From Brevundimonas sp. EYE_349 (GTDB lineage Bacteria; Pseudomonadota; Alphaproteobacteria; Caulobacterales; Caulobacteraceae), in NCBI RefSeq assembly GCF_023147505.1, contig NZ_JAHXPB010000003.1:186001-250000 (forward strand): a DNA stretch of 64,000 nucleotides, in the 5' to 3' direction. The notes under the pieces were generated by a model, which ran no database searches, had not been told where the DNA came from, and saw only the letters and a list, made by a program, of their open reading frames with translations. A program made the translations under genes and the position numbers. Positions 51,703-61,297 of the stretch are shown here, piece after piece (positions within the stretch are counted from its first letter, which is position 1; each line of letters begins with the position of its first letter).

Positions 51703-54228
51703 TTATCGCGTCGTCGGGCAGACCGTATCACCCTCATTGGAGGCCAGGCGGATATTCTCCACCGTCACCGCGAAGGCGCCGTTGGAACGCAGACCCCAGG
51801 GCTGTTCGACCGCCGCCAGATTGGCACCGGCGTCGCGCAGGCACGACAGACGGACCTTGAGCGTCCGCCATTCGCCAAGCGGCGCAGCCTTGAACAGGCT
51901 GGTGAGGTCCACCTGTCCGTCGCCCAGCGCCAGTTGCACGGGGCCGACAGGCGCGGCGTCGACGCGATAGCGGAAGGCGATGGCCATCTCTCCGTTGGAC
52001 TGACGGGTCAAATCGACAGGCTGGGCCACGATCATCGCCATGCCGCCGGCCGGCGAGAAGGCCAGGGCGCGCGCCGATTCCTGGCCGGCGCCGTCGGTGG
52101 AGCGCACGGAGACGCCGCCGCGCGGGCTGGCCCCGGCCTTCTCGGCGCCCAGTCGGAAATCGCCGCCCGCGTCGCGCAACATCAGCGACCAGGGGGCCAC
52201 GAAGCGGCCATCGACGAAGTAGCGGTCCAGGCTGCTGCCCGTGCTGACCACGCCGCTGTCCTCGGACAGGGCGCCGACGCGGGCGGGACGGGCGTAGGTC
52301 AGGCCGTAGCCATAGGCGAACTGGGGGTCATAGCCCGGCTGGCCCACGTTCAGCGGCTCGCCCTTGGCGGTCTTGGGCCAGCTGAAGGACAGGGTTCCGT
52401 GGAAATCGTTGCGCGGCTTGCCGGCCGCATCGCCGATCAGCACGTCGGCGACGCCCGCACCTTCCGTGCCCGGCAGCCAGGCGGCGACGAAGGCGTCGGA
52501 GGCGTTGATCTCGGGGTTGGTCCACATCGGACGACCCGACAGGAAGACCGAGACGGTCGGAATGCCCGCCGCCTTCAGGCGCTTCAGCGTCTCCAGCGGC
52601 TCGGTGGGCAGGAAGTCCAGCGTGTCCACGTCGCCCTGGAACTCGGCATAGGGGGTCTCGCCGAAGACGACGATGGCGACGTCGGGCTTCTGGGTGAAGG
52701 ACCCGTCGGCGCTGAGGGTCGCCTGGCCGCCGCCTGCGGTCACCGCCTCGCGGATGCCGCTCCAGATCGACTGGCCGTTGGGGAAATCGGCGTTGGTGTT
52801 GCCCGTGCCCTGCCACGTCAGGGTCCAGCCGCCCGAGGCCTGGCCGATGTCGTCGGCATGGCCCGCCACCAGCACCCGCGCGCCCGCACGGATCGGCAGG
52901 ACCGAGCCCTCGTTCTTCAGCAGAACCAGCGACTTGCGCACCGCCTCGCGGGCCAGGGCGCGGTGAGCGGGCGAGCCCAGTTCGTTCAGATGCCCCTCGA
53001 CCGGGCGGCTGTCGTTGAACAGGCCGGTCTTGACCTTGACCCGCAGGATGCGGCGCACCGCCTCGTCCAGCCGGGCCATCGGAATCTCGCCCGACTTCAC
53101 CTGGGCCAGGGTCGAGGCGTAGAGCGGCTTCCAGCTGTCGGGCGCCATGAACATGTCGATGCCGGCGTTGAAGGCCAGGGCGCAGCTTTCGTTCGAACAG
53201 CCGGGCAGCTGGCCGTGTGCGTTCCAGTCCGACACCACAAAGCCGTCGAAGCCCAGGGGGCCGCGCAGCACGTCCGTCAGAATGGTTTGATTGCCGGAAT
53301 GTTTGACGCCGTTCCAGCTGGAGAAGCTGGCCATGATCGACAGAACGCCCGCGTCGATGGCCTGAGGATAGCCGGACAGATGGGTGCGGATCATCTCTTC
53401 TTCGGAGCCGGCGTAGTCGCCCTGGTCCTTGCCGCCCGTAGTGCCGCCGTCGGCCAAGAAGTGTTTGGCCGAGCCGGCGATATGGCCGGCCGTCAGCGGA
53501 TGATCGGCCGACAACGTCCCCTGCAGGCCCAGGGTCATCGGACCGGCGTAGCTTTGCGCCACCTCAGGGTTCTCGGCATAGCCTTCGTAGGCGCGGCCCC
53601 AGCGGTCGTCGCGGGGCACGGCCAGGGTCGGGCCGAAGGTCCAGTCGGCGCCGGTCACCGCCACTTCCAGCGCGGTCGCCACGCCGATGCGGCGGATCAG
53701 GTCGGGATCGCGCGCGGCGCCCAGGCCGATGTTGTGCGGAAAGATGGTGGCGCCGACGATGTTGTTGTGCCCGTGCACGGCGTCGATGCCGTAGATCAGC
53801 GGAACCTTGGCGCCCGGCCGCTGGGCCGCCGCCGCGCGGAAGGCCTGGGCCAGTTCAACCCATTTGTCGGCCGAGGCGCGCTCGTCCCCGCCGGGCGAAG
53901 AGTTGCCGCCCGCCAGGATCGACCCCAGCGGATAGGTCAGCAGATCCTCGGGCTTGATCGAGCCGATGTCGGCCTGAATCGTCTGGCCGACCTTCTCCTC
54001 CAGCGTCATCCGGCTCATCAGTTCGGTGACGAAGGCCTCCGTCGCCCGATCCGTCATCGCCGCCGGCGACGCCGCATGGGGCCAAAGCCCGGGATGGGCC
54101 CGCGCCGCATCCGTCACGATCGACGCTTCGGCCGTCACCGCCTGAACCGGGACAGGACGAGAGGGCAAGGCGACCGCGCAGGCGCTCGACATCAAGGTGA
54201 TCACCAAGGCGGTGGCGGTCTTTCGCAT
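51703..54228 (-). CDS. Glycoside hydrolase family 3 exo-beta-glucosidase
   Basis: The 841-residue product has an N-terminal leader with a lipobox-like SSAC near residue 17, a GH3 N-terminal barrel with SAKHFLADGG and the catalytic nucleophile in FVVSDWNAHG, a second GH3 domain, and a C-terminal beta-sandwich region of about 190 residues often found in exo-1,3/1,4-beta-glucan hydrolases. It should trim glucan ends to glucose. The ATG at 54228 restores the leader. An operator palindrome lies 115 bases upstream. Confidence 0.93.
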   Translation of the reverse strand: MRKTATALVITLMSSACAVALPSRPVPVQAVTAEASIVTDAARAHPGLWPHAASPAAMTDRATEAFVTELMSRMTLEEKVGQTIQADIGSIKPEDLLTYPLGSILAGGNSSPGGDERASADKWVELAQAFRAAAAQRPGAKVPLIYGIDAVHGHNNIVGATIFPHNIGLGAARDPDLIRRIGVATALEVAVTGADWTFGPTLAVPRDDRWGRAYEGYAENPEVAQSYAGPMTLGLQGTLSADHPLTAGHIAGSAKHFLADGGTTGGKDQGDYAGSEEEMIRTHLSGYPQAIDAGVLSIMASFSSWNGVKHSGNQTILTDVLRGPLGFDGFVVSDWNAHGQLPGCSNESCALAFNAGIDMFMAPDSWKPLYASTLAQVKSGEIPMARLDEAVRRILRVKVKTGLFNDSRPVEGHLNELGSPAHRALAREAVRKSLVLLKNEGSVLPIRAGARVLVAGHADDIGQASGGWTLTWQGTGNTNADFPNGQSIWSGIREAVTAGGGQATLSADGSFTQKPDVAIVVFGETPYAEFQGDVDTLDFLPTEPLETLKRLKAAGIPTVSVFLSGRPMWTNPEINASDAFVAAWLPGTEGAGVADVLIGDAAGKPRNDFHGTLSFSWPKTAKGEPLNVGQPGYDPQFAYGYGLTYARPARVGALSEDSGVVSTGSSLDRYFVDGRFVAPWSLMLRDAGGDFRLGAEKAGASPRGGVSVRSTDGAGQESARALAFSPAGGMAMIVAQPVDLTRQSNGEMAIAFRYRVDAAPVGPVQLALGDGQVDLTSLFKAAPLGEWRTLKVRLSCLRDAGANLAAVEQPWGLRSNGAFAVTVENIRLASNEGDTVCPTTR

Positions 54229-54342
54229 GGATGAGGCCCGATCCTTACGGCCCTCGCACCGCCCAAGCCAACCCCGGCGGCGCGCATTCAGGCCAATGCT
54301 GACGTCCGATAAACAATGGACGATCCGACTGTGCCAAACCAA

Positions 54343-54356
54343 TGACAGCGCTGTCA
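54343..54356. promoter_or_regulatory. Palindromic operator TGACAGCGCTGTCA upstream of GH3
   Basis: A perfect 14-base palindrome sits between the GH3 start and the LacI-regulator stop. It matches the sites at 48377 and 61213. This is the strongest copy and defines the consensus. Confidence 0.78.
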
Positions 54357-54378
54357 AGAAAAAGGCGGAGCGAGGATC

Positions 54379-55431
54379 TCAGCGCGGACGTTCCGCCGTC
54401 GATTGGCGGGCGATCAGGTCGTGACCGACGATGACCCGGGCGTTCGGGTCGCCCGCCAGAAGGCGGCGCAGCGGGGGAATCAACCGCTGGGCGGCGGCGG
54501 CGGCCATCTCCGCCACCGGCTGACGAATGGTGGTCAGATCGGGGGTGCTGAACCCGGCGCCCGGCGAATCGTCGAAGCCGGCGACAGACAGGTCGGCCGG
54601 AACGGACAGGCCCAGACGCGCCGCGCCATGCAGCACCCCCAGGGCGGTGTCGTCGTTGCTGGCGAAGACGGCTGTGATCTCGGGCGCCGCCTCGTGCAGC
54701 CGCTCAATGGCCACGGTTCCCGACCTGAAGGTGAAGTCGCCCTCCACCACCCAGTTCGCCTGAACCTCCAGCCCGGCCTCGGCCATGGCGTCGCGATAGC
54801 CGGCCAGGCGACGGCGGCTGGCCCCATAGGCGATGGGCCCGGTGACGAAGCCGATCCGGTCGTGACCCAGAGCGATCAGATGGGCGGTCATCTCGCGCGC
54901 CGCGCGCCGCTCGTCCATCTCGACGCAATACCCCCGGTCGAAAGCGGCCTCCGGCCCGATCCGGGCGTAAGGCGTGCCGGCGGCGTCCAGCACATCCATG
55001 ACCATGGCGTTGTCCGAATTCGGCGGGGTCAGGATGACGCCCTCGGGCCGGATCGAATTCAGCAGGGCCATCAGGTCCCGTTCCAGGTCCGCCGAGTTGT
55101 GATCCACCAGTTCGACCATCAGATGATAATCGACCTGACGCGCCTCCATCAGGGCGCCGAACTCCAACCGCCCCAGATAGTCGCTTCCCCGGCCGCTCTT
55201 CCAGTGTTCGATCGTCAGGTCGGCGTCGACCAGGACGGCGATCAGGGACGAGGAGGCGCCCGCCAGACTGCGCGCCGACAGACTGCGCCGATAGCCAAGC
55301 GCGGTGGCGGCCTCCTCCACCTTGGCCCGCAGCGAGGGACTGACATTGGGCTCGTTGTTCAGAACGCGCGACACAGACTTGATGGAGACGCCGGCCCTGG
55401 CCGCCACGTCATAGATCGTCACCGTCGCCAA
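54379..55431 (-). CDS. LacI-family transcriptional regulator
   Basis: The product (about 350 residues) has the LacI DNA-binding domain (VTIYDVAARAGVSIKSVSRVLNN, about 3-25, broken by the turn) and a periplasmic-binding-like sensor domain with VFASNDDTALGVL near its centre. The start is taken as TTG at 55431, which gives the usual MATVTIYDV-type N-terminus; a GTG at 55473 is the alternative. It probably binds the TGACANCGNTGTCA sites in this locus. Confidence 0.87.
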   Translation of the reverse strand: MATVTIYDVAARAGVSIKSVSRVLNNEPNVSPSLRAKVEEAATALGYRRSLSARSLAGASSSLIAVLVDADLTIEHWKSGRGSDYLGRLEFGALMEARQVDYHLMVELVDHNSADLERDLMALLNSIRPEGVILTPPNSDNAMVMDVLDAAGTPYARIGPEAAFDRGYCVEMDERRAAREMTAHLIALGHDRIGFVTGPIAYGASRRRLAGYRDAMAEAGLEVQANWVVEGDFTFRSGTVAIERLHEAAPEITAVFASNDDTALGVLHGAARLGLSVPADLSVAGFDDSPGAGFSTPDLTTIRQPVAEMAAAAAQRLIPPLRRLLAGDPNARVIVGHDLIARQSTAERPR

Positions 55432-55521
55432 ATTCCGCCCCCGAACAGCATCCGCTGCCGTCGTTCTTAGCACCTAAGACGGGAATAGCGATGTCGCGCG
55501 AACGCATATTCTTCGCCGATT

Positions 55522-55535
55522 GTCCTGCGCTGTCA
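55522..55535. promoter_or_regulatory. Half-matching operator upstream of the first halogenase gene
   Basis: GTCCTGCGCTGTCA matches 10 of 14 positions of the palindrome, with one half (GCGCTGTCA) intact. It lies 30 bases before the halogenase start and 91 before the lacI start, so it could serve both. The match is weak on its own. Confidence 0.4.
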
Positions 55536-55564
55536 TGGGCCGATTTCATCTGATACGAAGTCGC

Positions 55565-57091
55565 ATGGACACGATCAAAGATCAGGGCTCGATTAAACGG
55601 GTCGTCATTCTCGGCGGCGGCACGGCGGGGTGGATGACCGCGGCCGCCCTCTCGCATCGGCTGGCGGGGCGGGGCGTCGAAATCGAACTGATCGAGTCCG
55701 ACGCCATCGGCATCGTGGGCGTGGGCGAGGCCACCCTGCCCCATATACGCGCCTTCAACACCGCCATGGGCATCAACGAACAGACCCTGATCGAACGCAC
55801 CCAGGCGACGTTCAAACTGGGCATCCAGTTCGTCGATTGGGGACGGCCCGGCGAGGCCTACATCCACCCCTTCGGCGCCTATGGCGAGCCGATCGAGGGG
55901 ATCGACTTCCACCAGGTCTGGGCCGCGCGCCGGGCGGGCGGCGACCCGACGCCCCTGGACGACTACAGCTATCCGGTGCGGGCGGCGGAGGCCTGCCGGT
56001 TCCAGCGTCCGACGTCGGACGCCGGATCGCCTCTGTCCACCTTCTCCTACGCCTTCCAGTTCGACGCCAGCCTCTACGCCGCCTTCCTGCGCGAGGTGTC
56101 GTGCGGGCGCGGCGTGGTCCGCACCGAAGGCAAGGTTGTCCAGCATCATCTGGACGCCGAGACCGGCCATGTCACGGCCCTGACCCTGGAAGGCGGACGG
56201 CGCATCGCAGGCGACCTGTTCGTCGACTGTTCGGGCTTTCGCGGGCGGCTGATCGCCGAGGCCCTGAACGCGGGTTTCGAGGACTGGAGCCATTGGCTGC
56301 CCTGCGACAGCGCCTTCGCCGTGCCGTGCCAGACAGCGGCGCCCGTCGGCCCCTATACGCGGGCGACGGCGCGTCACGCCGGCTGGCAATGGCGGATCCC
56401 GCTTCAGCACAGGACCGGGAACGGGCTGGTCTTCTCCTCGGCCCACCTTTCGGACGAGGTGGCGCAACAGACCCTGATGTCCAATCTGGAGGGGCCGGCG
56501 CTGGCGGAGCCGCGTCGCCTGTCGTTCCGCACCGGGCGGCGAAGCAGGCTGTGGGACCGCAACGTCGTCGCCATCGGCCTGTCGGGCGGGTTCCTGGAGC
56601 CGCTGGAATCGACCAGCATCTATCTGATCCAATTGGGCGTCACGACCCTGCTCGACCTGTTCCCGGATCAGGCGGGGATGGCGGACGATGCACGCGAATA
56701 CAATGCGATCATGGCGCTGGAGTTCGACCGTATTCGCGACTTCCTAGTCTTGCACTATGTCGCCAACCAGCGCGACGAGCCGTTTTGGCGCGCGATGCGC
56801 GAGATGGCCTGGCCGGACAGTTTGTCGGCCAAGGTCGAGGCCTTCGTGTCGCGCGGCCTGCTGCCCGACTATGATGTCGGGGTCTTCCATCCGCCCAGTT
56901 GGCTGGCCGTGCTGATAGGCCAGAACATCGTGCCCCAGGGCTGGGACCCGCGCGTGGACCGTCTGGATGCGGCCAGGCTTTCCGCCAAGCTGACCGGAAT
57001 GCGCGACGCGGTTCGGAGCGCGGTGGACCGGACACCGGATCATATGGGCTTCATTCAGGCCATGGGTCAGCCCAGGCGAGGGGCGGTCTGA
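55565..57091 (+). CDS. Flavin-dependent 'tryptophan halogenase'-family protein 1
   Basis: The 508-residue flavoprotein has the FAD motif ILGGGTAGWM at its N-terminus, the lysine segment TFKLGIQF, the family motif GWQWRIPLQHR and the glutamate segment PLESTSIYLIQ. In true tryptophan halogenases the Lys and Glu help position hypohalous acid. In Caulobacterales such genes often sit beside carbohydrate TonB receptors and their substrate is not settled. The ATG at 55565 lacks a clear ribosome-binding site. Confidence 0.87.
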   Translation: MDTIKDQGSIKRVVILGGGTAGWMTAAALSHRLAGRGVEIELIESDAIGIVGVGEATLPHIRAFNTAMGINEQTLIERTQATFKLGIQFVDWGRPGEAYIHPFGAYGEPIEGIDFHQVWAARRAGGDPTPLDDYSYPVRAAEACRFQRPTSDAGSPLSTFSYAFQFDASLYAAFLREVSCGRGVVRTEGKVVQHHLDAETGHVTALTLEGGRRIAGDLFVDCSGFRGRLIAEALNAGFEDWSHWLPCDSAFAVPCQTAAPVGPYTRATARHAGWQWRIPLQHRTGNGLVFSSAHLSDEVAQQTLMSNLEGPALAEPRRLSFRTGRRSRLWDRNVVAIGLSGGFLEPLESTSIYLIQLGVTTLLDLFPDQAGMADDAREYNAIMALEFDRIRDFLVLHYVANQRDEPFWRAMREMAWPDSLSAKVEAFVSRGLLPDYDVGVFHPPSWLAVLIGQNIVPQGWDPRVDRLDAARLSAKLTGMRDAVRSAVDRTPDHMGFIQAMGQPRRGAV

Positions 57092-57966
57092 TGGCGACGA
57101 AGACCTGGAAGATTCAGGGCGACGGATTGGCCGCCTGGGCGGCGGCCGCCCTGCTGGCCCGCGCCCTGCCGGATGGCCATGTGGTGACGATCGAGGAAGG
57201 CCCTGAACCGGAGGCCCAGGAGTTGCAGCCCGTTCTGGTGGAGCCGGACGGCCTGCTCCTGCAGTTGGCCGACGGGGGCGACGACCTGATGGTTCAGGCC
57301 CACGGCGGCTTCTGCCTGGGCCTCGTGCTGCGCGACTGGCGCCAAGAGCGCGATGTAGCGGTGGTGGAGCAGGAGCCCCTGGGCGCCCTTGGCGACGTAG
57401 AGATCGTCGACCTGTCCGATGCCGCCGCCCGCCCCGGCTTCCTTCGGACGCCCTGGCTCGGCGACAGACTGGCGCTGGGGCCGGCGGCCGCTCGCTTCGG
57501 CCCAGCCCTGGGTCTGGACGACATCGTTCTCGGCCAGCAGTTGAAAACGCTGGCCGCCTGCCTGCCCGGCGCGACGGACCAGATTCCGGCCTGCGCCGCG
57601 GCCTATACGACGGCGATCATGAGGGACCTCGGCTGCCGCGCCGACCGCCTGAATCTGATCCTGCGTCAGGGCCCGCGAGGCGCGGCGTTGGCGCCATTCG
57701 GGCCGGATCTGGAACGGCGGGTTGGCCAGTTTCTGTCGCGCAACGGCGCCGTCCGGCTGGACGGCGATCCCTATGACGCCCAGCACTGGGCGATGCTGAT
57801 GGCGGGTCTGGGCCTGGCGCCCCGCCGCCATGACGTGCAGGTCGACCGGCTGGACCTGTCGGCCGCCCTCGGCGCGCTAGGACGAATGGTCATGGCCTTC
57901 GACCAGACTCTGGCGGCCCTGCCGACGCACGACACGGTCATGACCGACCTGTACGGCGCGGGCTGA
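57091..57966 (+). CDS. Degenerate halogenase-like partner protein
   Basis: The 291-residue product starts at an ATG that overlaps the previous stop (TGATG). Its opening KIQGDGLAAWAAAALLARAL resembles the FAD-binding start of the halogenase before it, but the GGGTAGW glycines are changed. No WxWxIP motif is visible. It may be a shortened, inactive paralogue that pairs with the full enzyme, or an unrelated protein. The same spacing suggests cotranslation. Confidence 0.6.
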   Translation: MATKTWKIQGDGLAAWAAAALLARALPDGHVVTIEEGPEPEAQELQPVLVEPDGLLLQLADGGDDLMVQAHGGFCLGLVLRDWRQERDVAVVEQEPLGALGDVEIVDLSDAAARPGFLRTPWLGDRLALGPAAARFGPALGLDDIVLGQQLKTLAACLPGATDQIPACAAAYTTAIMRDLGCRADRLNLILRQGPRGAALAPFGPDLERRVGQFLSRNGAVRLDGDPYDAQHWAMLMAGLGLAPRRHDVQVDRLDLSAALGALGRMVMAFDQTLAALPTHDTVMTDLYGAG

Positions 57967-57977
57967 TCCATAAAAAA

Positions 57978-58004
57978 GGGGCGTCGATCAGTGATCGACG
58001 CCCC
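57978..58004 (-). terminator. Intrinsic terminator after the second TonB receptor
   Basis: A perfect 13-bp stem (GGGGCGTCGATCA and TGATCGACGCCCC) is followed on the minus strand by TTTTTT, the classical intrinsic terminator for the receptor gene that ends at 58028. The plus-strand side lacks a T-run, so it is mainly one-directional. Confidence 0.88.
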
Positions 58005-58027
58005 AGGCCTTCGGCTCAGAGAAGGTC

Positions 58028-61000
58028 TTAGAAGGTGTAGCGCAGGCTCAGCGTCACGCGGCGGTCGCTGCGGAAGTAGGAGCGCGGGGCCAGCGGGCCG
58101 GCCTGGTTTACGCCGTTGAGCGGGTAGGAGGTCTGCTGTTCCGTGACCGTGACCTCGTCCAGCAGGTTCGCGCCGTACAGACCGATCTTCCAGTTGTCGT
58201 TCAGGGTGTAGAAGATGGACCCGTCCAACTGCCCCGTCGAGGCGTTGAAGATCGGCGAGAAGGGGTTCACCTCGTCGCGCGGCGTCAACAGGAAGCCGTT
58301 GCGCCAGTTGTAGGCCAGCCGCGCCGACAGACGATCCCGCTCATAGAAGACCGAGAAGTTGTAGGTGTGGCGCGACAGTTGCTGCAGCGGCAACTCCAGC
58401 CCCACGTAGCGAGGCTCGTTCACCTCATTGGGGAAGGTCGAGGGCTCGACGAAGGTGTAGTTGGCCTCAATCCCCAGGCCGCTGAGCAGACCCGGCAGGA
58501 AGCTGTAGGTCTGCTGATAGCCGACCTCGAAGCCCCTGATCCAGCCAGAGCCGATATTGACCTGCTGATTAACTTGGACGTCGGTCGTGACGCCCTGAGC
58601 GTTGCTGAACTGCTGAACATTCGAGCCGCTGGCCAGGATGTCCGTCAGGTCCTTGTAGAAGGCGTTGAAGGTCAGCGAACTGCCGGGCTTGAAATACCAC
58701 TCCACACCCAGATCATAGTTCCAGGCGCGAACGCCCGTCAGCTGCGAACCGCCGGTGAAGGTGGTCAGCAAGGGCGCCGTGTTGACGTCGCCGCCATTCG
58801 CGCGAATCTGGTTCATGTCGGTGTAGAACAGCGTCGCCGAGAAAGCTGTGACACCGAAGTCCGGGCGAGTCATGGCGCGCGACACCGCGCCCCGGAAGAC
58901 CCATTCCTTGTACTTCAGGTTCAGGTTCAGACTGGGAAGCCAATCATCGTAGCTGTTGCTGCGCTCGACTTCCTGGTTGCTGCCGTCGCTGAAGGCGATC
59001 AGCTGGTTCAGGCGCGTGTCGGACAGCAGGCAGTATCCCGGCGCCGACTGACCCGGCTGGATCAGGCTGCAGCGATAGCGAGCGATGGCCGCCGCATTGT
59101 TCTGCGTCACCGGAATGTTCTGGCCTGGGAAGCGCGGATCGTTCTGGTTGGCGTCGCCGAAGTTCAGCCCGACATTGGGGCTGGCCACGAAGCCGATCGT
59201 CTGGAACTCGGTCTTGGCGTAGCGCAGGCCGAGATTGCCGGTCAGGGCCGTGTCGGGTCCGAAGATGTCGTCGCGACCGAAGTCGAATCTGACGTAGGCC
59301 GAGGTGGTCTGCTCGTTCGAGTTGTTGATTTCGCCCGGAAGGAAGCGGGTGCCGGCGATGGCGCCGGGACGCTTGTCCAGCGGCACCCATGTCGAACCCG
59401 AGCTGCGGACGCCTTCCAGAGCGGTCTGCAACGTTCCATCGCGATAGGCCGAGGCCAGACCGATGGTCGGATAATAGCCGTTGATCGGCGAGGGGTTGTG
59501 CCCGCGCTGGAAGTTGGGGAAGTCGAACTGTTCGACAGCCAGAGGGCCAGTGGTCTGGAAGGGCGAGACGCCGCCGGCCCAGCTTTCGGAAATCGCACCC
59601 CAGTTGTAGGCGCTGTAGCGGCGCGTCTGTTCGCGATCCGAATAGCGGGCGCCCATGCGGATGGCGCGCAGGAAGGAGTTGTCGAAGTCGTATTTCAGGT
59701 CGGCCTTGAACGCCTTCTGGTCGCCCTCGGACTGTTCGACGTGATCCATGGCGGCGCGGTAGTAGAAGTTGGCCGGATCGTTGGTCAGGGCAGAGGGCTG
59801 GCCTGAGGCGTCGACGAACTGAATGTCCGGCACGCCGTGACGGCCTTCGCCGATCAGGGTGTAGACCGGCGTGATCGCGCCGTAGACGCTCATGTCCACG
59901 TCGTCGGCCGAGGCCTTGCTGTACTGGGCGTCCAGCCAGATCGACAGACGGTCGGTGGGATGAAACTCCGCCGCCAGCGAGAAGTCTTCCGTCAGGGTCT
60001 GGAGATCGCGCTCGCGCTTGGGCGCCACCTGCAGGTTCGGGGCGTTGTTGACCAGAAGCCCGCTGGTGAAGACGCCGTTGGAGCCATAGGTGAACGGATT
60101 TCCGGCGGTCGGGGTGGGATCGCCGCCGCTGCCCAGATCGACCTCGATCACACGCTCGGTCCAGCCGGAACGCGAGTCGGCGCGGATGTATTCGCCGGTC
60201 AGCTTGGCGCGACCGTCATTGGATTCCCACTGCAGCGAGCCGTCCAGGGTCGAGCGCGAGCGGTCGAACTGCTGGGTCCGCACGGCGCCGCCGCGCGGGA
60301 CATAGCGGCGGTCCTCGCCGTTCGACAGGTCGGGGCGATAGACGAAGTCCGTCAGGTGGGTGCCGTAGGCTTCGGAATAGAGGTCGGATTCGCCATAGCT
60401 CAACAGGGCGCCGAACGCGCCGTGCTGGGTGTCCCAGACGTTGCTGACCAGGGCCGAATAGCCCAGGCCCGCCTTTTCGCGCAGATCGCCGTAAGAGCCC
60501 TCGGCCGTGGCGCCGAAGACGAACTTGCGGCTGTCGAAGGGCTTGCGGGTGCGCAGATCGACCACGCCGGCGATGCCGCCTTCGATGCGGTCGGCCGTGG
60601 CGTTCTTGAAGACCTGAACGCTGGACAGCAGTTCGGGCGAGACGTCGTTGAAGCCCAGGGCGCGACCCGTGTTGACGCTGAAGGCGTCACGGCCGTTGAA
60701 TTCGGAGCGGACGTAGGACAGGCCGCGAATGATGACGTTGGAGCCTTCGACCGAGAAGTGGTCGGGATCGGTCGGCCCTTGGAAGCGGTTGATGTTCACG
60801 CCCGGGATGCGCTGCAGCACCTCGTTGACGGACTTGTCCGGCAGGGCGCCGATGTCGTCGGCGGTCACGGCGTCGACGAAGGTGTCGGAATCACGCTTGA
60901 TCGCCTGGGACGAGGCGATGCGCGCGCGGATGCCGGTGACGACGATATCGTCGACCTGGGCCGCGTCGTCCGTGGCCGGCGCAGTCGTCTGCGGGGCCGT

Positions 61001-61123
61001 CGTCGACTGGGCATGAGCGGCGGTCGCGCCGACGACAGCGACCGTCAAGGCCAGGGCGGATACGGAACGGCGCAGGCCGCGCGCGGCGGGCGCACGTCCG
61101 GAATGGAAGAGCTCTGACTTCAT
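58028..61123 (-). CDS. TonB-dependent receptor, Xanthomonas/Caulobacter carbohydrate type
   Basis: The 1031-residue receptor has a signal peptide (ending AHAQ), a TonB box (DDIVVTGIRAR) and a plug with LPDKSVNEVLQRIPGVNI and FNDVSPELLSSVQV, as in the TonB-Xanth-Caul group (TIGR01782). The barrel ends in LSLRYTF. GGGGGAAACC precedes the ATG. It probably imports glucan-derived oligosaccharides made by the GH9 enzyme. An operator palindrome lies 90 bases upstream. Confidence 0.92.
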   Translation of the reverse strand: MKSELFHSGRAPAARGLRRSVSALALTVAVVGATAAHAQSTTAPQTTAPATDDAAQVDDIVVTGIRARIASSQAIKRDSDTFVDAVTADDIGALPDKSVNEVLQRIPGVNINRFQGPTDPDHFSVEGSNVIIRGLSYVRSEFNGRDAFSVNTGRALGFNDVSPELLSSVQVFKNATADRIEGGIAGVVDLRTRKPFDSRKFVFGATAEGSYGDLREKAGLGYSALVSNVWDTQHGAFGALLSYGESDLYSEAYGTHLTDFVYRPDLSNGEDRRYVPRGGAVRTQQFDRSRSTLDGSLQWESNDGRAKLTGEYIRADSRSGWTERVIEVDLGSGGDPTPTAGNPFTYGSNGVFTSGLLVNNAPNLQVAPKRERDLQTLTEDFSLAAEFHPTDRLSIWLDAQYSKASADDVDMSVYGAITPVYTLIGEGRHGVPDIQFVDASGQPSALTNDPANFYYRAAMDHVEQSEGDQKAFKADLKYDFDNSFLRAIRMGARYSDREQTRRYSAYNWGAISESWAGGVSPFQTTGPLAVEQFDFPNFQRGHNPSPINGYYPTIGLASAYRDGTLQTALEGVRSSGSTWVPLDKRPGAIAGTRFLPGEINNSNEQTTSAYVRFDFGRDDIFGPDTALTGNLGLRYAKTEFQTIGFVASPNVGLNFGDANQNDPRFPGQNIPVTQNNAAAIARYRCSLIQPGQSAPGYCLLSDTRLNQLIAFSDGSNQEVERSNSYDDWLPSLNLNLKYKEWVFRGAVSRAMTRPDFGVTAFSATLFYTDMNQIRANGGDVNTAPLLTTFTGGSQLTGVRAWNYDLGVEWYFKPGSSLTFNAFYKDLTDILASGSNVQQFSNAQGVTTDVQVNQQVNIGSGWIRGFEVGYQQTYSFLPGLLSGLGIEANYTFVEPSTFPNEVNEPRYVGLELPLQQLSRHTYNFSVFYERDRLSARLAYNWRNGFLLTPRDEVNPFSPIFNASTGQLDGSIFYTLNDNWKIGLYGANLLDEVTVTEQQTSYPLNGVNQAGPLAPRSYFRSDRRVTLSLRYTF

Positions 61124-61212
61124 CTTGGTTTCCCCCGAGGTCCGACGGTGCTGCCCGTCGCAAGAATTTCGGCAGCCTTATCGACCGTCCGCAGACTGTA
61201 TGGACTACCGAT

Positions 61213-61226
61213 TGACAGCGATGTCA
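61213..61226. promoter_or_regulatory. Palindromic operator upstream of the TonB receptor
   Basis: TGACAGCGATGTCA, one mismatch from palindromic, lies 90 bases before the receptor start. It matches the sites upstream of GH3 and MFS/GH9. Confidence 0.72.
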
Positions 61227-61297
61227 ACGTTTGGCGGCGGTCTTGGTCGGGTTTTTCTTCGGCGTGGCGGAATCGGCGCGTGCTGTCAGCGCGGCTG

